Of a stretch of 64,000 nucleotides of DNA, positions 23,332 through 34,300 are shown one piece after another. Numbering within the stretch: the stretch's first letter is position 1; the number at the start of each line of letters is the position of its first letter. The notes under the pieces are model-generated. The model worked only from the letters and a program-made list of their open reading frames with translations, did not search any database and was not told the DNA's origin. The stretch comes from Amborella trichopoda (taxonomy: Eukaryota > Streptophyta > Magnoliopsida > Amborellales > Amborellaceae): the NCBI RefSeq assembly GCF_000471905.2, contig NW_006498085.1, positions 1 to 64,000 on the forward strand, written 5' to 3'. The translations under genes and the position numbers were made by a program.

Positions 23332-24249
23332 TCAATCTGTGTCATGATAAAGATCATAAGGGTATCCATCCAAATTGTAGCTTGATGAGGAGGGAGGGCT
23401 ATGAGATGGTCCAGTATATGTGTCATCACTTGAGCTGTCTTCTGGTTCTTCTAGAGGAGGGTGATCTGCGAGCCATAGATGAAGCTGATAAACTAACGCT
23501 GCTTCTCTGGGTGTTTCATCAGTCCGCATTGTATTCCCTGTATAAACATCCATAGGAATCCATTCTGGCAGGATTCTGTTAATATAACACATGATGATCT
23601 TTAATTCTTTCCATAAATCAGTCTGAAATAGCCAGAAACTTAAAAGATTAGAATCATACCATCCAATGGTTTCAATAATGGGGTGTTGGGTAATATAAGT
23701 ATGTTCAGAATAAACCTGGGGATTAAGATCTTGGTGGAAGGCTGTAATGATATAAGGTTTATAAGGATATCCAAAGGATTCAAACCACTGGTTATAATGG
23801 TAATGCTTTATAAAAAATTTATAAAAGTTTAAAGGTTGAGGATTGAGATGTTGGTAATTGTTCCATTGTAGGAAATGGCAATGTCTAAGGTAAGATAGGA
23901 GTTTTCTTACATGAAAGATAAAACATATGTGGTGGTTTTGGATAAGATACCAAAGAAAGCAAATAACTTCTTTTGGCATATTATAGTAATGTCTAGTCTG
24001 GAATAAGAATGGGAATGGATAGTTTGGATGGCATCGAATTCCTTGGAAACAATCTCCATTGTTTCTTAATACTATCTTATGCATTTTCTGTTGCATTAGA
24101 TCATTCCTTGAATCCATAGGTTTTCTAAGGATTACTTCATAGATTTCATCAGGGAGATCATGTTGAGTGTTATCAATGCTGATAATGGCACCCAAAAAAG
24201 GAATTACTAGGAGAAGCTGCTGATCTGAAAACTTTTTCCTTGAAAACAT
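23332..24249 (-). CDS. Viral polyprotein C-terminal extension (305 codons, uninterrupted)
   Basis: An unbroken frame that continues directly from the RNase H terminal motif (VLADMFSRKKF) and runs for about 300 residues beyond it. The middle is rich in Phe, Tyr, His and Trp. The C-terminus is acidic then Ser/Pro-rich (EEPEDSSSDDTY). The Met at 24249 is internal to the original polyprotein, so this is a fragment and not an independent start. I recognise no domain. In the right arm the same region carries two single-base deletions (near 25315 and 25545), so only this arm keeps the frame. No function can be assigned. Confidence 0.7.
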   Translation of the reverse strand: MFSRKKFSDQQLLLVIPFLGAIISIDNTQHDLPDEIYEVILRKPMDSRNDLMQQKMHKIVLRNNGDCFQGIRCHPNYPFPFLFQTRHYYNMPKEVICFLWYLIQNHHICFIFHVRKLLSYLRHCHFLQWNNYQHLNPQPLNFYKFFIKHYHYNQWFESFGYPYKPYIITAFHQDLNPQVYSEHTYITQHPIIETIGWYDSNLLSFWLFQTDLWKELKIIMCYINRILPEWIPMDVYTGNTMRTDETPREAALVYQLHLWLADHPPLEEPEDSSSDDTYTGPSHSPPSSSSYNLDGYPYDLYHDTD

Positions 24250-24289
24250 GTCTGCTAGAACATTATTTTTCCCAAAGATGTCTGCTGAT

Positions 24290-25300
24290 CTGAAACTGAT
24301 GATAAGTTTCCTTTGCCTAACCAGATTGCTTTATTTTCTCAGATATCTCATGCTCATATATTTTCAAATTTTGATTTGAAGTCAGGATTTTGGCAAATAG
24401 GCATACACCCAGGTTATAGACCAAAAACAGCCTTTTGTCTCCCAAATTACCATTTTCAATGGACTGTTATGCCCTTTGGTTTGAAAAATACACCCACTTA
24501 TTTTCAAAAGGTTTTAACCACTATTTTCGAACGAATCTCGACACAAGCTTTGATATATATAGATGACATTCTACTATTTTCCCCTGATCTCGAAAGTCAT
24601 GTCAATCTATTAGATTAGTTTTATTCCCTTTATTGTAAATATGGTATCATGCTCTCTAAAAAAAAGTGTCTTTGCTACTATTAAAATAGATTTTCTTGGT
24701 ATGCATTTCCATAATGGTATGTACAGATTACAACCCCATATAGCTAAACATCTTCTAGATTTTCCTGATACTTTGACCTCTGTAAAGCAAATGCAACAAT
24801 TCTTAGGCATTGTAAATTACATGTCTCCTTTTATTCCTAGGCTCTCTTTGTTTACCAGTCCTCTTTATCTTCTATTAAAGAAAAAAGCACCACCATGGAA
24901 ACAGAAACAGACTGAGTGTGTTCAAGAGCTTAAGAGATTATCTCAAAATTTGCCTTCTTTGAAAATACCTTCCAATGGAAAAAGAATTTTGCAAACTGAC
25001 GCATCAGATGAATTTTGGGCATGTATTTTGCTTGAGCAGATTGGAAAGACAGAATGATTTGTGGCTATAAAAGTGGAAAATTTAAAGAGTCGGAAATGCA
25101 TTAGCATTCTACTTTTAAGGAAATACTGGCTATCAAACCGAGGAATTGAAAAATTCCAATTTCACCTTATTGGCCACAATTTTCTTGTAGAAATGGATTT
25201 GTCTGCTTTCCCAAACATGTTAAAATTCAAAAATAAAATACTTCCAAATCCTCAGTTACTGAGATGGTCAAATTGGTTTTCCTAATGGTATTTTGAATAT
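24290..25300 (+). pseudogene. Caulimovirid reverse transcriptase and RNase H, broken
   Basis: The RT frame (24313-24618) has the FDLKSGFWQI motif, MPFGLKN, and an intact catalytic YIDD at 24556-24567. A stop at 24619 is followed by a shift. The next frame (24641-25057) has FLGM, the thumb region with QFLGIVNY, and the RNase H start with its first Asp (LQTDASDE). A further shift leads to 25061-25285, with IEKFQFHLIGH and the terminal LRWSNWFS. RT would copy pregenomic RNA and RNase H would remove the template. Multiple stops make it non-functional. Nothing upstream of RT is present in the insertion. Confidence 0.9.
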
Positions 25301-25309
25301 AGACACATC

Positions 25310-26252
25310 TCTGGGAAAATAATGTTCTAGCAGACATGTTTTCAAAGAAAAGGTTTTCAGATCAGCAGCTTCTCCCAGTAATTCCTTTTTTGGGTGCCAT
25401 TATCAGCATTGATAACACTCAACATGATCTCCCTGATGAAATCTATGAAGTAATCCTCAGAAAAACTATGGATTCAAGGAATGATCTAATGGAACTGAAA
25501 ATGCATGAAATAGTATTAAGAAACTATGGAGATTGTTTCCAAGAATTCGATGCCATCTAAACTATCCATTCCTATCCTTATTTCAGCTGAGGCATTACTA
25601 TAATATACCAAAAGAAGTTATTTGCTTTCTTTGGTATCTTACCCAAAACCACCACATATGTTTTATCTTCCATGTAAGAAAACTCTTATCTTACCTTAGA
25701 CATTGTCATTTCCTACAATGGAACAATTATCAACATCCCAATCCTCAAGCTTTAAACTTTTATAAATTTCTTATAAAGCATTACCATTATAACCAGTGGT
25801 TTGAATCCTTTGGTTATCCTCATAAACCTTATATCATTATAGCCTTCCACCAAGATCTTAATCCCCAGGTTTATTCTGAACATACTTATATTACCCAACA
25901 CCCCATTATTGAAACCATTGAATGCTATGATTCTAATCTTCTAAGTTTCTGGCTATTTCAGACTGATTTATGGAAAGAATTAAATATCATCATGTGTTAT
26001 ATTAACAGAATCCAGCTAGAATGGATTCCTATGGATGTTTATATAGGGAATACAATGCGGACTGATGAAACACCCAGAGAAGCAGCGTTAGTTCATCAGC
26101 TTCATCTATGGCTCGCAGATCACCCTCCTCTAGAAGAACCAGAAGATAGCTCAAGTGATGACACATATACTGGACCATCTCATAGCCCTCCCTCCTCATC
26201 AAGTTACGATTCGGATGGATACCCTTATGATCTTTATCCTGACATAGATTGA
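25310..26252 (+). pseudogene. Viral polyprotein C-terminal extension, right-arm copy, frameshifted
   Basis: The counterpart of the left-arm ORF, split into 25336-25560 and 25533-26252 by a one-base deletion near 25545, with another deletion near 25315 that separates it from the RNase H motif. It keeps the acidic Ser/Pro-rich tail (EEPEDSSSDDTYTGP) and ends at a TGA in the same relative place as the left copy. Confidence 0.85.
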
Positions 26253-26311
26253 GGTCGCACTTATCCTTGAAGCCGTACCAGGTTGAGACCGCAGTTGTCT
26301 TTGGAGCCGCA

Positions 26312-26399
26312 AGACACTGTAGCTCACTATTTTGTCAGCAGAAACTGTAGCTCACAATTTTGTCGGCAGACACTGTAGCTCACTATTTTGTCGTCAGGC
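26312..26399 (+). repeat. Three tandem units upstream of the viral TATA box
   Basis: Units near ACTGTAGCTCACTATTTTGT begin at about 26313, 26345 and 26373. The left arm has two comparable units (about 23217-23270). Their position between the ORF stop and the TATA box fits an enhancer-like or merely unstable repeat. Confidence 0.7.
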
Positions 26400-26557
26400 A
26401 CTGTTCATCAGCTTTTCACTGTTCACATCGGGACACCTGGCACTGTTTGTCGGCCACCGACCATTCTAGATCACCTTTTCACTGTACATAAGGCCACCTA
26501 TCCAGGCTAGTTGTACTTTTTTATTTTTGTTTGGAATCCGCTTTTCATGTCCGGGGT

Positions 26558-26570
26558 CTATAAATACTCC
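26558..26570 (+). promoter_or_regulatory. TATA box of viral promoter, right arm
   Basis: CTATAAATACTCC, mirrored exactly by the left arm. Transcription would run rightward through the arm terminus into LINE-A. Confidence 0.6.
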
Positions 26571-26858
26571 TTCATGGCAGTTGTAATGGCCAGAGTGCTT
26601 CTAGAGCCTCTCAGCCTTAGTTTCTTTCGGTGTGCTTTACTTCTTTACTTCCTACTTTGCTTTCTTCCTTGCTTCTATTGTCCGTTGTAATTTTTCTTTT
26701 ATGCTGGGAAGATCCTTACTTCCCTTTGTATGATTCTTGTGTGCCCTTTGTATGATTCTGGTGTGCATGGTTAATGTGATCTATGTTTAATGTTATCTTG
26801 ATCTTGCATGTTTAATACGTGTTTTTGCATAGTTTTTTGCATGGTTGTAGTATGCACA

Positions 26859-28545
26859 TCTACCCTCATCAATGCTGCCATGGCGAATCTTGCAATCTAT
26901 TTCTTCTTTGTTTCGTGTCCCCCCAGGCTGTGATAAAGATACTCGAGAGAATGCTAAGGAATTTTTTGTGGAGTGGGTCTTAAGACAAGAAGAAATTCCT
27001 TCTTATTAGTTGGCAGATAGTTTGTTTACCCAAAAAAGAAGAGGCTTGGGGATTAGAAGACTCGTAGCAGTTAATGATGCTCTTCTCACTAAATGGTAGA
27101 GGAGGGCTTCCTCATCACAGGGGCATTTATGGTTGCAAGTTATCATCTCTAAATACGGATGGGACCCCTACTATCTTATTCCAAAGAAGTTGACTATTGG
27201 GGGCTCTGCATCTGCCATCTAGAGGGGCATTAACGATGTTAGACTGTTGTTTGTTGCTTATAGTAGGATTGTCGGGGGTAATGGTTTTGATACGCAGCTC
27301 TGGTCTTCCAAGTGGCTAGGAGTTTGTCCCTTAAAGATTCAGTTTCCAGAGCTCTTTTTCAAATGCTCTCTTAAAACTGCTAAGATTAGTGATCTAGTAT
27401 AGTTTCAGGGAGACATGGTTGTTTGGAGTCTGACTTTGAATGCCAAGAGGGTGAACCATGTTGTAGAGCAATAATTTTCTCATCTCTTCACCCAACTTTA
27501 TGAATTGTGTCTCGCTCCTTTTAGAGGAAACATGGTGATTTGGGAATTGGAACCCCGTGGAGTTTTCTCGGTGAAGTCTATGTACAATTGCTTGTTAGTG
27601 GACAGATTTATTCCGACCAATTCTTTTTCCTCTTAAGGTGTGGAAGCGCAAGGCCCCCCCTCCAAGTAAGAGCTTTCCTTTGTCTTCTTAGTTGGGGCTA
27701 GATTTTAACTATTGATAAGTTGCGTATCAAGGGAGTTCCCATTGTTAATATTTGCATGCTATGTAAATAGGATGCGCAAAGTGTTTCATATATATTTCTC
27801 ACTTGTCCTCTTGCTCAGCATGTCTGGGATTGGCTCCTGACTAAATGCAATTGGCACTGGGTGATGTCGTGTCACCTTGACGGTATATTTCAATATGGCT
27901 GGTCGCCTCCTTTTTCTAGTTTGGGTTTGTTCTTGTGGCGTTTATGCATGGTGGCAGTTCTTTGGACTATTTGGAAGGAGAGGAATCTTGTTTTTGAAGG
28001 AAAAGTGAGAAGTGTACAATTCATTACAACCTCATAAACGATCATCTGGGCCCATCATCTTTCAAGCATTTTCATAAGGAGTATTTGTATACACACCTCA
28101 ATGAGCTTTGGCCTTGAACAATAGGAAATTCATGAAGGACAACCATTGGTTCCCTCCATATGGGTTGGTTAAGCCGAACTTTGATGGCAGTGTGAGGGAG
28201 GATGGATGGGTGGCCAGCTATGGGGGCCTTCTCAGGGACAGTATGGGGAATACTACTTGAACCTACCATGGAAGTTTACACCCGTGCACTGCCAATGAGC
28301 AAAACTTTGGGCCCTTTTTCATGAGATCACCAAAATTGAGGATGTTATTCATATTGTAGTTATTGAAGGAGATTTTCTCAACATCTTTAAGTGGCATCGT
28401 CAACGTTCTACTACTCCTTGGCAATGGGTTCGCATTCGTGACCGTATTGAACAGTCTCTCCGAGGTAGGGAGGTTCGCTTTGTCCACGTCCATCGGAAGC
28501 AAAATGGAGATGATGATGCTCTAGCCAGAAGTGTTGCTGTTTGAC
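26859..28545 (+). pseudogene. LINE-A ORF2, C-terminal part with RNase H
   Basis: Resumes as TLINAAMANLAIYFF exactly where the left part stopped, then LRNFLWSG, a typical LINE segment after RT. A degraded zinc-binding RVT region follows (KVWKRKAPPPSK, about 27640). The RNase H start is KPNFDGSVREDGWVASYGG (about 28170-28230), and the tail falls in shifted frames to about 28545. Stops occur throughout. Confidence 0.8.
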
Positions 28546-28769
28546 TTTTGGGTGGCTTTCCCCACCCATTTCTTCTTCCTCCCTTTCTCTCTTTCTGCTT
28601 TCTTCTCTCTTCTGTTGTAACTTTTTCCATTCGTCAATGAAAATCATTGTTAATTGTTCAAAAAAAAGGATAGCTATAAAAGATTTGGTGTCCACTACAA
28701 ACTATGGTAGTCTTCCACCCTGTTAGAAATCCATGAACTTCTTCATAAGGAAAAGCATGGCGACTCCAC

Positions 28770-29100
28770 CATAGTTGTTGGAGGCAGAAGTGGATCAGTT
28801 TGGGGAACGTCGAACCGCCATATGGTGGAAGCTACTTAGGGTTAGGATCTACATCCATACAGTCAATAAATTAAGAAGCGAGATCCTATAATACCTAGGA
28901 GCGAGATTCTATGTTAATGGGATCAAGGTTTTGACTTTGAGGGATCTCAATCTAAGTTTTACTATACATAAAATCATATCAGTTAATAGTACATGATATG
29001 ATTAGGATCGAGTCAATGCCCACTAGATCCACTATCATACACCTTTGTTTATTCTCAATGCACTAGTTATAGTTGAAAGGTGTGACTATATGGAATTAAG
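28770..29100. mobile_element. Partial hAT-like/GATC half-palindrome element
   Basis: Begins CATAGTTGTTGG (28770), the same left end as the 1.68-kb element at 41919, and carries repeated AAGCGAGATCCT and GAGCGAGATTCT motifs. No right end or matching 8-bp duplication of GACTCCAC was found, so it appears truncated. Confidence 0.5.
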
Positions 29101-29474
29101 ATAATAAAAATTCCCTCTTTTTCCTTCTTAATAAAATTGAATTTCACTAACAAGTGCTACAATATATTGTTGTAAATGTAAATTAAAATCCTAAATACAA
29201 CTTAGGATTTTTTCTTTTATTGTCAAAATAAATAAACACAACTAGGAATAAAATTCGACCTTCCACTATCAATTTAAGTACAAAACATGTTTCTGAAAAA
29301 TTACAATAAGTATGTAAATATAATTGAAAATTGAATAAACCATAAGGGTTTCTGGCACTAAAACATCAACTTTTGACATCAAATGGATGTGCACCTTGCT
29401 TCAAGGTGCCAAACTTGTATAAACCTCGCCCAAAACAAAAACCATATAAGGACAAACAAGTATAAATAAGAGGA

Positions 29475-29780
29475 CAAAATGTAAAGAAGAATTTTAAATA
29501 TGGATGCCATTTCAATAGAGCCTAGACTCTAAAAAAATAAAGAAAATCCTTACAACAATCGGTGAGCACTTATTTTTATGGGTGAAATAGATGGTCTAGA
29601 TAATGTATTGCAAAATACGCTATTTTTAGGGTTTAGAAATTCTGATTTTCTTTACAACCACAATAGTCAAGGCCAAGATGATCAATATGAACGTTTTCCA
29701 ACCCAAAACTTCAATTTTCATGAGTTTTGTGGAGAGGCTTTATAGCCTATCAAAATATTTTCCTTTTGAATATTAATACA
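29475..29780 (+). mobile_element. Diverged MITE copy related to 46055-46481
   Basis: Shares GGYCTAGATAATGTRTTG and CAAGATGATCAAT-type landmarks in the same order as the MITE at 46055. The ends are too decayed to bound precisely. Confidence 0.45.
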
Positions 29781-30849
29781 TTTTCTTGATGCCACCTTGG
29801 TCGCTTCCGCCCATTTTCTGTCCTTCGCTAAAAGAGAACGGGGAAGGGAAAGCAATCTTGGGTTGTGGGGTTACAAAGGCTAAAACATATATTTACCCAA
29901 CAAATTTGTCATAAAAAAAACTTAAATTCAATTATCTTTTACCGAGATTAATTCATGGAAAAGTGAACCCATGCTGATGTTTGTATGGAAAGAAGACTTC
30001 ATTTTGCTGTTTTGTCTCTAATGTGCCTTTCTCTGAGATCGATTCCTTTTGTAGTTGGGTGGATAAAAATTGGTTCTGCTCCTCGTCTCTGAGGGCCTAT
30101 CCCTAGAGTTAAGTTAATTTGTTTTCTTGGATCGGTTGCTGATGCCCATATCGTTGTCTCAGAGATTTTCGAGATTCCGAGGCAATGAAAAATGGAGTCC
30201 ACAGATGATCCCCTCTTTGATTCATCCTTGTGGTTGTGCTTACGTAGGGTTCCAGTGTGTATCCTTGGTCTATGGACACTTCTAAAGGAGTGTCAGTTTA
30301 TGTGGGAAATTGGTTAATGTTGATTGGGAGGTGTCTTCTTATGAATCTGTATGCATTCAGATTGACAAGAATAAACAGATCTGTCCCACATCTTGGACTC
30401 TGCAGGCCGGGAACTTTTCATTTAAACCCCTTCGTTCCTGCTGCTACAAGTTATGGAAGAAGAAATGCTGATGAAACAGGGTATGGAGATCCTACAAGAA
30501 GAACCTTTGGTTGTTCCACTGCTTGCTAATGCTGCACACAGTCCTAATGAAGAAGAGGGCAAAGAGGTTGATTGTACGTTTGAACAACATTATTTGGTAT
30601 GCTAATTCCAAACTTTGGAAGTTCAGATGGGCTATCCACAAAGTTCAAGGGTCTTTTTTTTTTTTTTTGGAATATAAGAATGGTTAGTGGCACAAACCTA
30701 GCCATCTGACTTTCGCATCTAATGACAAGACGGGCTTGTGACCTTGTAACAGGTAAACAATCTTATTGTGTTCTTTCCCATTATCTTTCGGAAGATAAAC
30801 CATAGTATGAATACTTTTGTACGGCATGGAATGAACCTATTACTTTCTT
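29781..30849. other. Unassigned interval downstream of WDR11
   Basis: A plus-strand open frame at 30257-30529 and a minus-strand one at 29999-30202 have no domain I recognise. A T run is at 30655-30668. This may hold fragments of other genes or repeats, but none can be named. Confidence 0.4.
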
Positions 30850-30855
30850 TTTATT
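30850..30855 (-). terminator. Candidate WDR11 poly(A) signal
   Basis: AATAAA on the minus strand, about 240 bp after the WDR11 stop codon, a normal 3' UTR distance. A single hexamer is weak evidence in AT-rich DNA. Confidence 0.35.
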
Positions 30856-31096
30856 GTAAAAACTATTTGGTAAAAAAAGATGAATGATGTTGATAAATCA
30901 GTATATGCGGGGTTAAAATACCCATGTAGGCTAAAATGAGAGGGTATTCCAACAAGTTGCCTCTACTTCCTCAACTAGATGTAAATCAAGTTTCAAGCAT
31001 GTAAATCGATATTTGAGATGAGAAAGTGAGCATGAATCAAAATTTGCACCTCTAGAAAGGTCAAAAAGTAGGTTACATAACTTTTGTTAAGCTCCA

Positions 31097-31385
31097 TTAA
31101 TCAAAAGAAGGAATACAATCCATGCAAAGATGGACCAATTTCCGTTGGTAGTGCACAAAGTATTCGCAAACTGTGACCACATCTTCATGATCCTGACTAG
31201 GCAATAACCAGGACAATGTGGGTGTATTCAAATCATTGAACTCTGACTTGGATGATGCTGCAACCTGTGCACTAATCTCATGGCAAGCCATTAAAAACAT
31301 GGCAGCAGTGTCAGGCAATTGTGCATTGCGAAGCGCAGCAAGTGCCTCATACAAAGCACCGGCTGCGACATACAAAATCAGCGCC
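31097..31385 (-). CDS. WDR11: WDR11 exon o, terminal
   Basis: Starts ALILYVAAGALYEALAALRN, continues QLPDTAAMFLMACHEI and closes with a VHLCMD motif, five further residues and TAA at 31099-31097. Acceptor CTGCAG. The HLCMD end is the family's usual C-terminus. Confidence 0.95.
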
Positions 31386-34300
31386 CTGCAGCAGATTATG
31401 AACATAGCTTTAGTGGCTTACCAAGTTTGACAATGGTTAGTCTTAAAAACAGCATGGCAATACCTCCAGATGTTGTGTTCACTGTAAAGGACATGATCGG
31501 CCCATCTTTGCAACACCCTGTAGAATGATCCAAACAAGTTCTGATACAAACACACTTGAGAAAAAGCAGACCCTCCACTAAAAAAGCACGTGCAATAATT
31601 TAAATTTAGACCACATAAACCATGATAAAACAGCATTTGATTTTCAACTTGGCATGCTATAGCGATAAACTTCAGCAGTTAAACCCCGACCTTCCTTCCT
31701 TTCTCATGCAAACCAGACATTTTAAACCCCAACCTTTTTTCCTTCCTCATACCCAACCAGAAAGTAAATTTTAATTGAATACTCCAGATATACACAACCT
31801 TATGTGTCACACTTATAATCATAAGAACAATAACAATAAAAATTAAACAAACAACTGTCATAAACATTCATATCATAAGCCAGATCATTGGTAGCATGCA
31901 GGAGTCTAGGAAAATGGCTCCTTCCTGAGATCCCTCTGCCTCCTCCCCGAACATCGCCCTCCCTCAGCTCTACTCCAGCTACACACCTCATTCGACCCCA
32001 CAGACCTCTCCCCCCTCTCACCCTAGCACCCCCTCTCGGCCACCCTGCAACCACTCTCCTCCGACAACCGGTACCCAACCTCGTCCACTTCATTCGCTCT
32101 CCCTTCCCTTTACGATGGAAATCCTTCAACCTCTCCCTTCTCATTCGTGGCAGACAGGACCCTGCCCTGAAAACCTAACTTTCATCATCCCTGATTGGGT
32201 CTTTCCATCCTCGGCGGGATGATGTCCGCGGCAATGAAAATGGGGCCAAAATCTTTGGGTATTCCAGAGCTTTGCTGCAGAAAACTTACCAAAGGGAGAA
32301 TCCTCTTCCTCTTTCCTTCGATTCAGTATGCCCTCTCGGCTACCAAGAACAACTCCGCTAGCTTTCGGAGCCTCCCTCTCTTTGTCCCCTTGGTGCCCCA
32401 GGATACAACTCAGACAATATGGCTGAGGACCATCCAAATCCCTCTCCATTCTTGGAAACCTAAAACCTTCAACATCATTGCTGGTGCCTGCAGCTCCCTT
32501 GTTTTGATTCACTGAAAATCTGTTGAATTCCTCCTCATGGACTCCATCCAGATGCTGGTCGAAGTTCTAGACCCCTCCTCCACCCCCGCATCACTCTGGC
32601 TTGAAGTCGACGGCCTGTTACATTGAATTATGGAGGCCTGGCTACCTGCTTCCCCTCTGTCCCCCCACCATCTCCCTTCCCTGGACCATGGTCACCCCAA
32701 GCTCCAAGTGAGTGGACTACCGTAGTCCGCAAGCGCAAACTTCCGGTCCATCGCATGGCCTCCATTGCCCCACCTTCATCCACGGCTTCTCCTATCCCTG
32801 CTCTTTTCCCCTGTTCCCTCCTCGCCACTTTTTCCCACCTATCTCCTTCCGTAGCTTCCACGTCTCTAACTTTCTCTCCATCAGCAATCAACAGATGTCC
32901 CTCAGTCTCTGAATCCCAGCTACCCTATTCTCTCTCCTCTGACCTCCCTCTTCTCTCTCTCCCTCCCTCATCTTTTCTTCAACCACTCCACGTGACACCT
33001 TCTCTACCCTTCTGCCACGTACCCACCTTGCCGCCTTCACTGCCGACTCTCTCCCTGCCTTCCCCTCTCCTGTTGCTTCTATCGGCACATCATCCAAGGC
33101 TGATCACCCTCCCCCCCACGTACCCATGCCACCTGGGCACATCAAAGCCCTTCATCTTTGCTCCCTTCATCCCAAGGACGCTTGCCAACTGCCATCCATC
33201 TTTCCTTTGTCGGGTTCCTCGCCCTGCCCTCCTCCTCTCTCTCTCTCTCTCTCTCTCTCACCCCTTCCTACCCCCATCCCAGTGTACCCATTCTCTCATC
33301 CTGCCACCCTTCCATCCTCCTGCAAGTGATGCCCTTGCTATAGTTCCCTGGTCTTCGCCACCACTTCAAGCTTCGCCCAACAGCTCAGCTTCTTTCCCTT
33401 CCACCTTTAGACAACGAATTTTGTCGCCCCCCTGAAAGAAATCCAACCCCTTCGACAGTCTTGACGATGCATTTGCATCCCTTGGAGAGGGTTCCATCCC
33501 TAACCCTATTTGGCCTAAAGACGGTGGTGGACCAGTTTCTCCCCAACCCCTGCGTCAGTATCTCTACCCAGTGCTGGCAACATCCCCTCTCCTTCTCCCT
33601 CTCGAGAGCCTCTATCTCTCTAGACTCCCCTCCCCTATCCCAGTACCCCCCCTTTTGTTCCCCCTTCTTTCTCTACTATCTCTTCAACCCCCACCCTCTC
33701 GCCTCCGCCTTCTTTTCTTCTCCCCTTGTCGCCCCCTAATTCCGCCTCCCCATGGGGCTTCTTCCCTTTGCCCCCTTTCCCCGCCCCATCGCTGCAACCC
33801 TCTATCCCATGCTCTTTCTCCCTTCCCTTTCTTCTTCACCTTTCCTTTCCTCTAATGCAGCTATCTTCCCCCTCCCCAACCCCAGCGTCCCCCCTGCATT
33901 GTCGTTTCCAGAGACACTGCCTTTCCCTCCTTTACCGACTCAGGTGGATTTCACCCACATTTCCCCCACCTTGGAACCCCCTTCCTCTCTCTGGTGAATC
34001 CCCCAGCTATGCTCTGGAGTCAGTTGACTCCAATTTGTTGAAGTGATGGATCTCGTTCAAGGTAATGTCACTCAAGTCCTCAAAGTTATGGGCCTCCACT
34101 ATGATGGCCCCTAGGAAGCTTTTCAAGCCTTTCTCAAGATGAACGCATGATCAATTCCAAGGCCAAAGGCAAGGGCAGCAAAGATATCTCCAACTTGGCG
34201 TTTGGCATCAAATTTCCTTCGGCGGCACCACCCATGACCCCTGCCTCTGCGAAACGATCCTCCCTCAAATGCTCATCTAAATGCGTCTCCCCTCTTCTCT

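Larger units (their letters stand above)
22766..24283 (-). repeat. Left arm of the viral inverted repeat
   Basis: About 1.52 kb, over 90% similar by eye to the reverse complement of the right arm. It includes the 305-codon ORF, the short repeats before the TATA box, and the terminal 16 bp. The arm stops within the RNase H C-terminal motif (GKNNVLAD on the minus strand), which marks where the inverted copy begins. Confidence 0.9.
22766..26858. mobile_element. Endogenous pararetrovirus, palindromic (head-to-head) insertion
   Basis: A 4,093-bp insertion inside LINE-A ORF2. It begins TGTGCATACTACAACC and ends with the exact reverse complement GGTTGTAGTATGCACA. The arms are 22766 to about 24283 (minus sense) and about 25302 to 26858 (plus sense). 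Each holds the end of a viral polyprotein, a non-coding region and a TATA box. The 1-kb centre, continuous with the right arm, encodes reverse transcriptase and RNase H of the Caulimoviridae type. The closest group from motif memory is the florendovirus-like endogenous viruses, which is an inference. Movement protein, coat protein and protease are absent, and stops and frameshifts break the RT region. It is a relic, not a complete virus. Confidence 0.85.
25302..26858 (+). repeat. Right arm of the viral inverted repeat
   Basis: About 1.56 kb, continuous with the RT/RNase H core. It is slightly longer than the left arm, partly because the short repeat before the TATA box has three units here and about two on the left, and because of an extra GCATAG-containing insert near 26828-26838. 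Confidence 0.9.
20017..28684 (+). mobile_element. LINE-A, 5'-truncated L1-type LINE, split by a virus insertion
   Basis: A plus-strand non-LTR retrotransposon. Endonuclease remnants (20413-21100) are followed by reverse transcriptase (21275-22764), the pararetrovirus insertion (22766-26858), then the rest of the RT C-terminal region, a zinc-finger/RVT-like part and an RNase H domain (26859-28545). A short A run closes it at 28660-28667. AGGTATAAAAGAT at 20017-20029 and AGCTATAAAAGAT at 28672-28684 form a candidate 13-bp target duplication with one mismatch. That places the 5' end inside or just after ORF1. Without the insertion the element is about 4.55 kb. Many stops and frameshifts make it inactive. 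Confidence 0.8.

Noticed and set aside
22766..26858. Gypsy retrotransposon or a DNA transposon with long inverted repeats
   Set aside because: The RT/RNase H motifs are of caulimovirid type, with no integrase, and the long arms contain viral coding sequence, so long inverted repeats here are duplicated viral DNA and not terminal repeats.
32623..34046. Long Ser/Pro-rich open frames suggesting a secreted or extensin-like protein
   Set aside because: Several frames are open at once because of C/T bias, and the stretch sits between LINE-B DUF4283-like and endonuclease parts, so it is ORF1 tail sequence.
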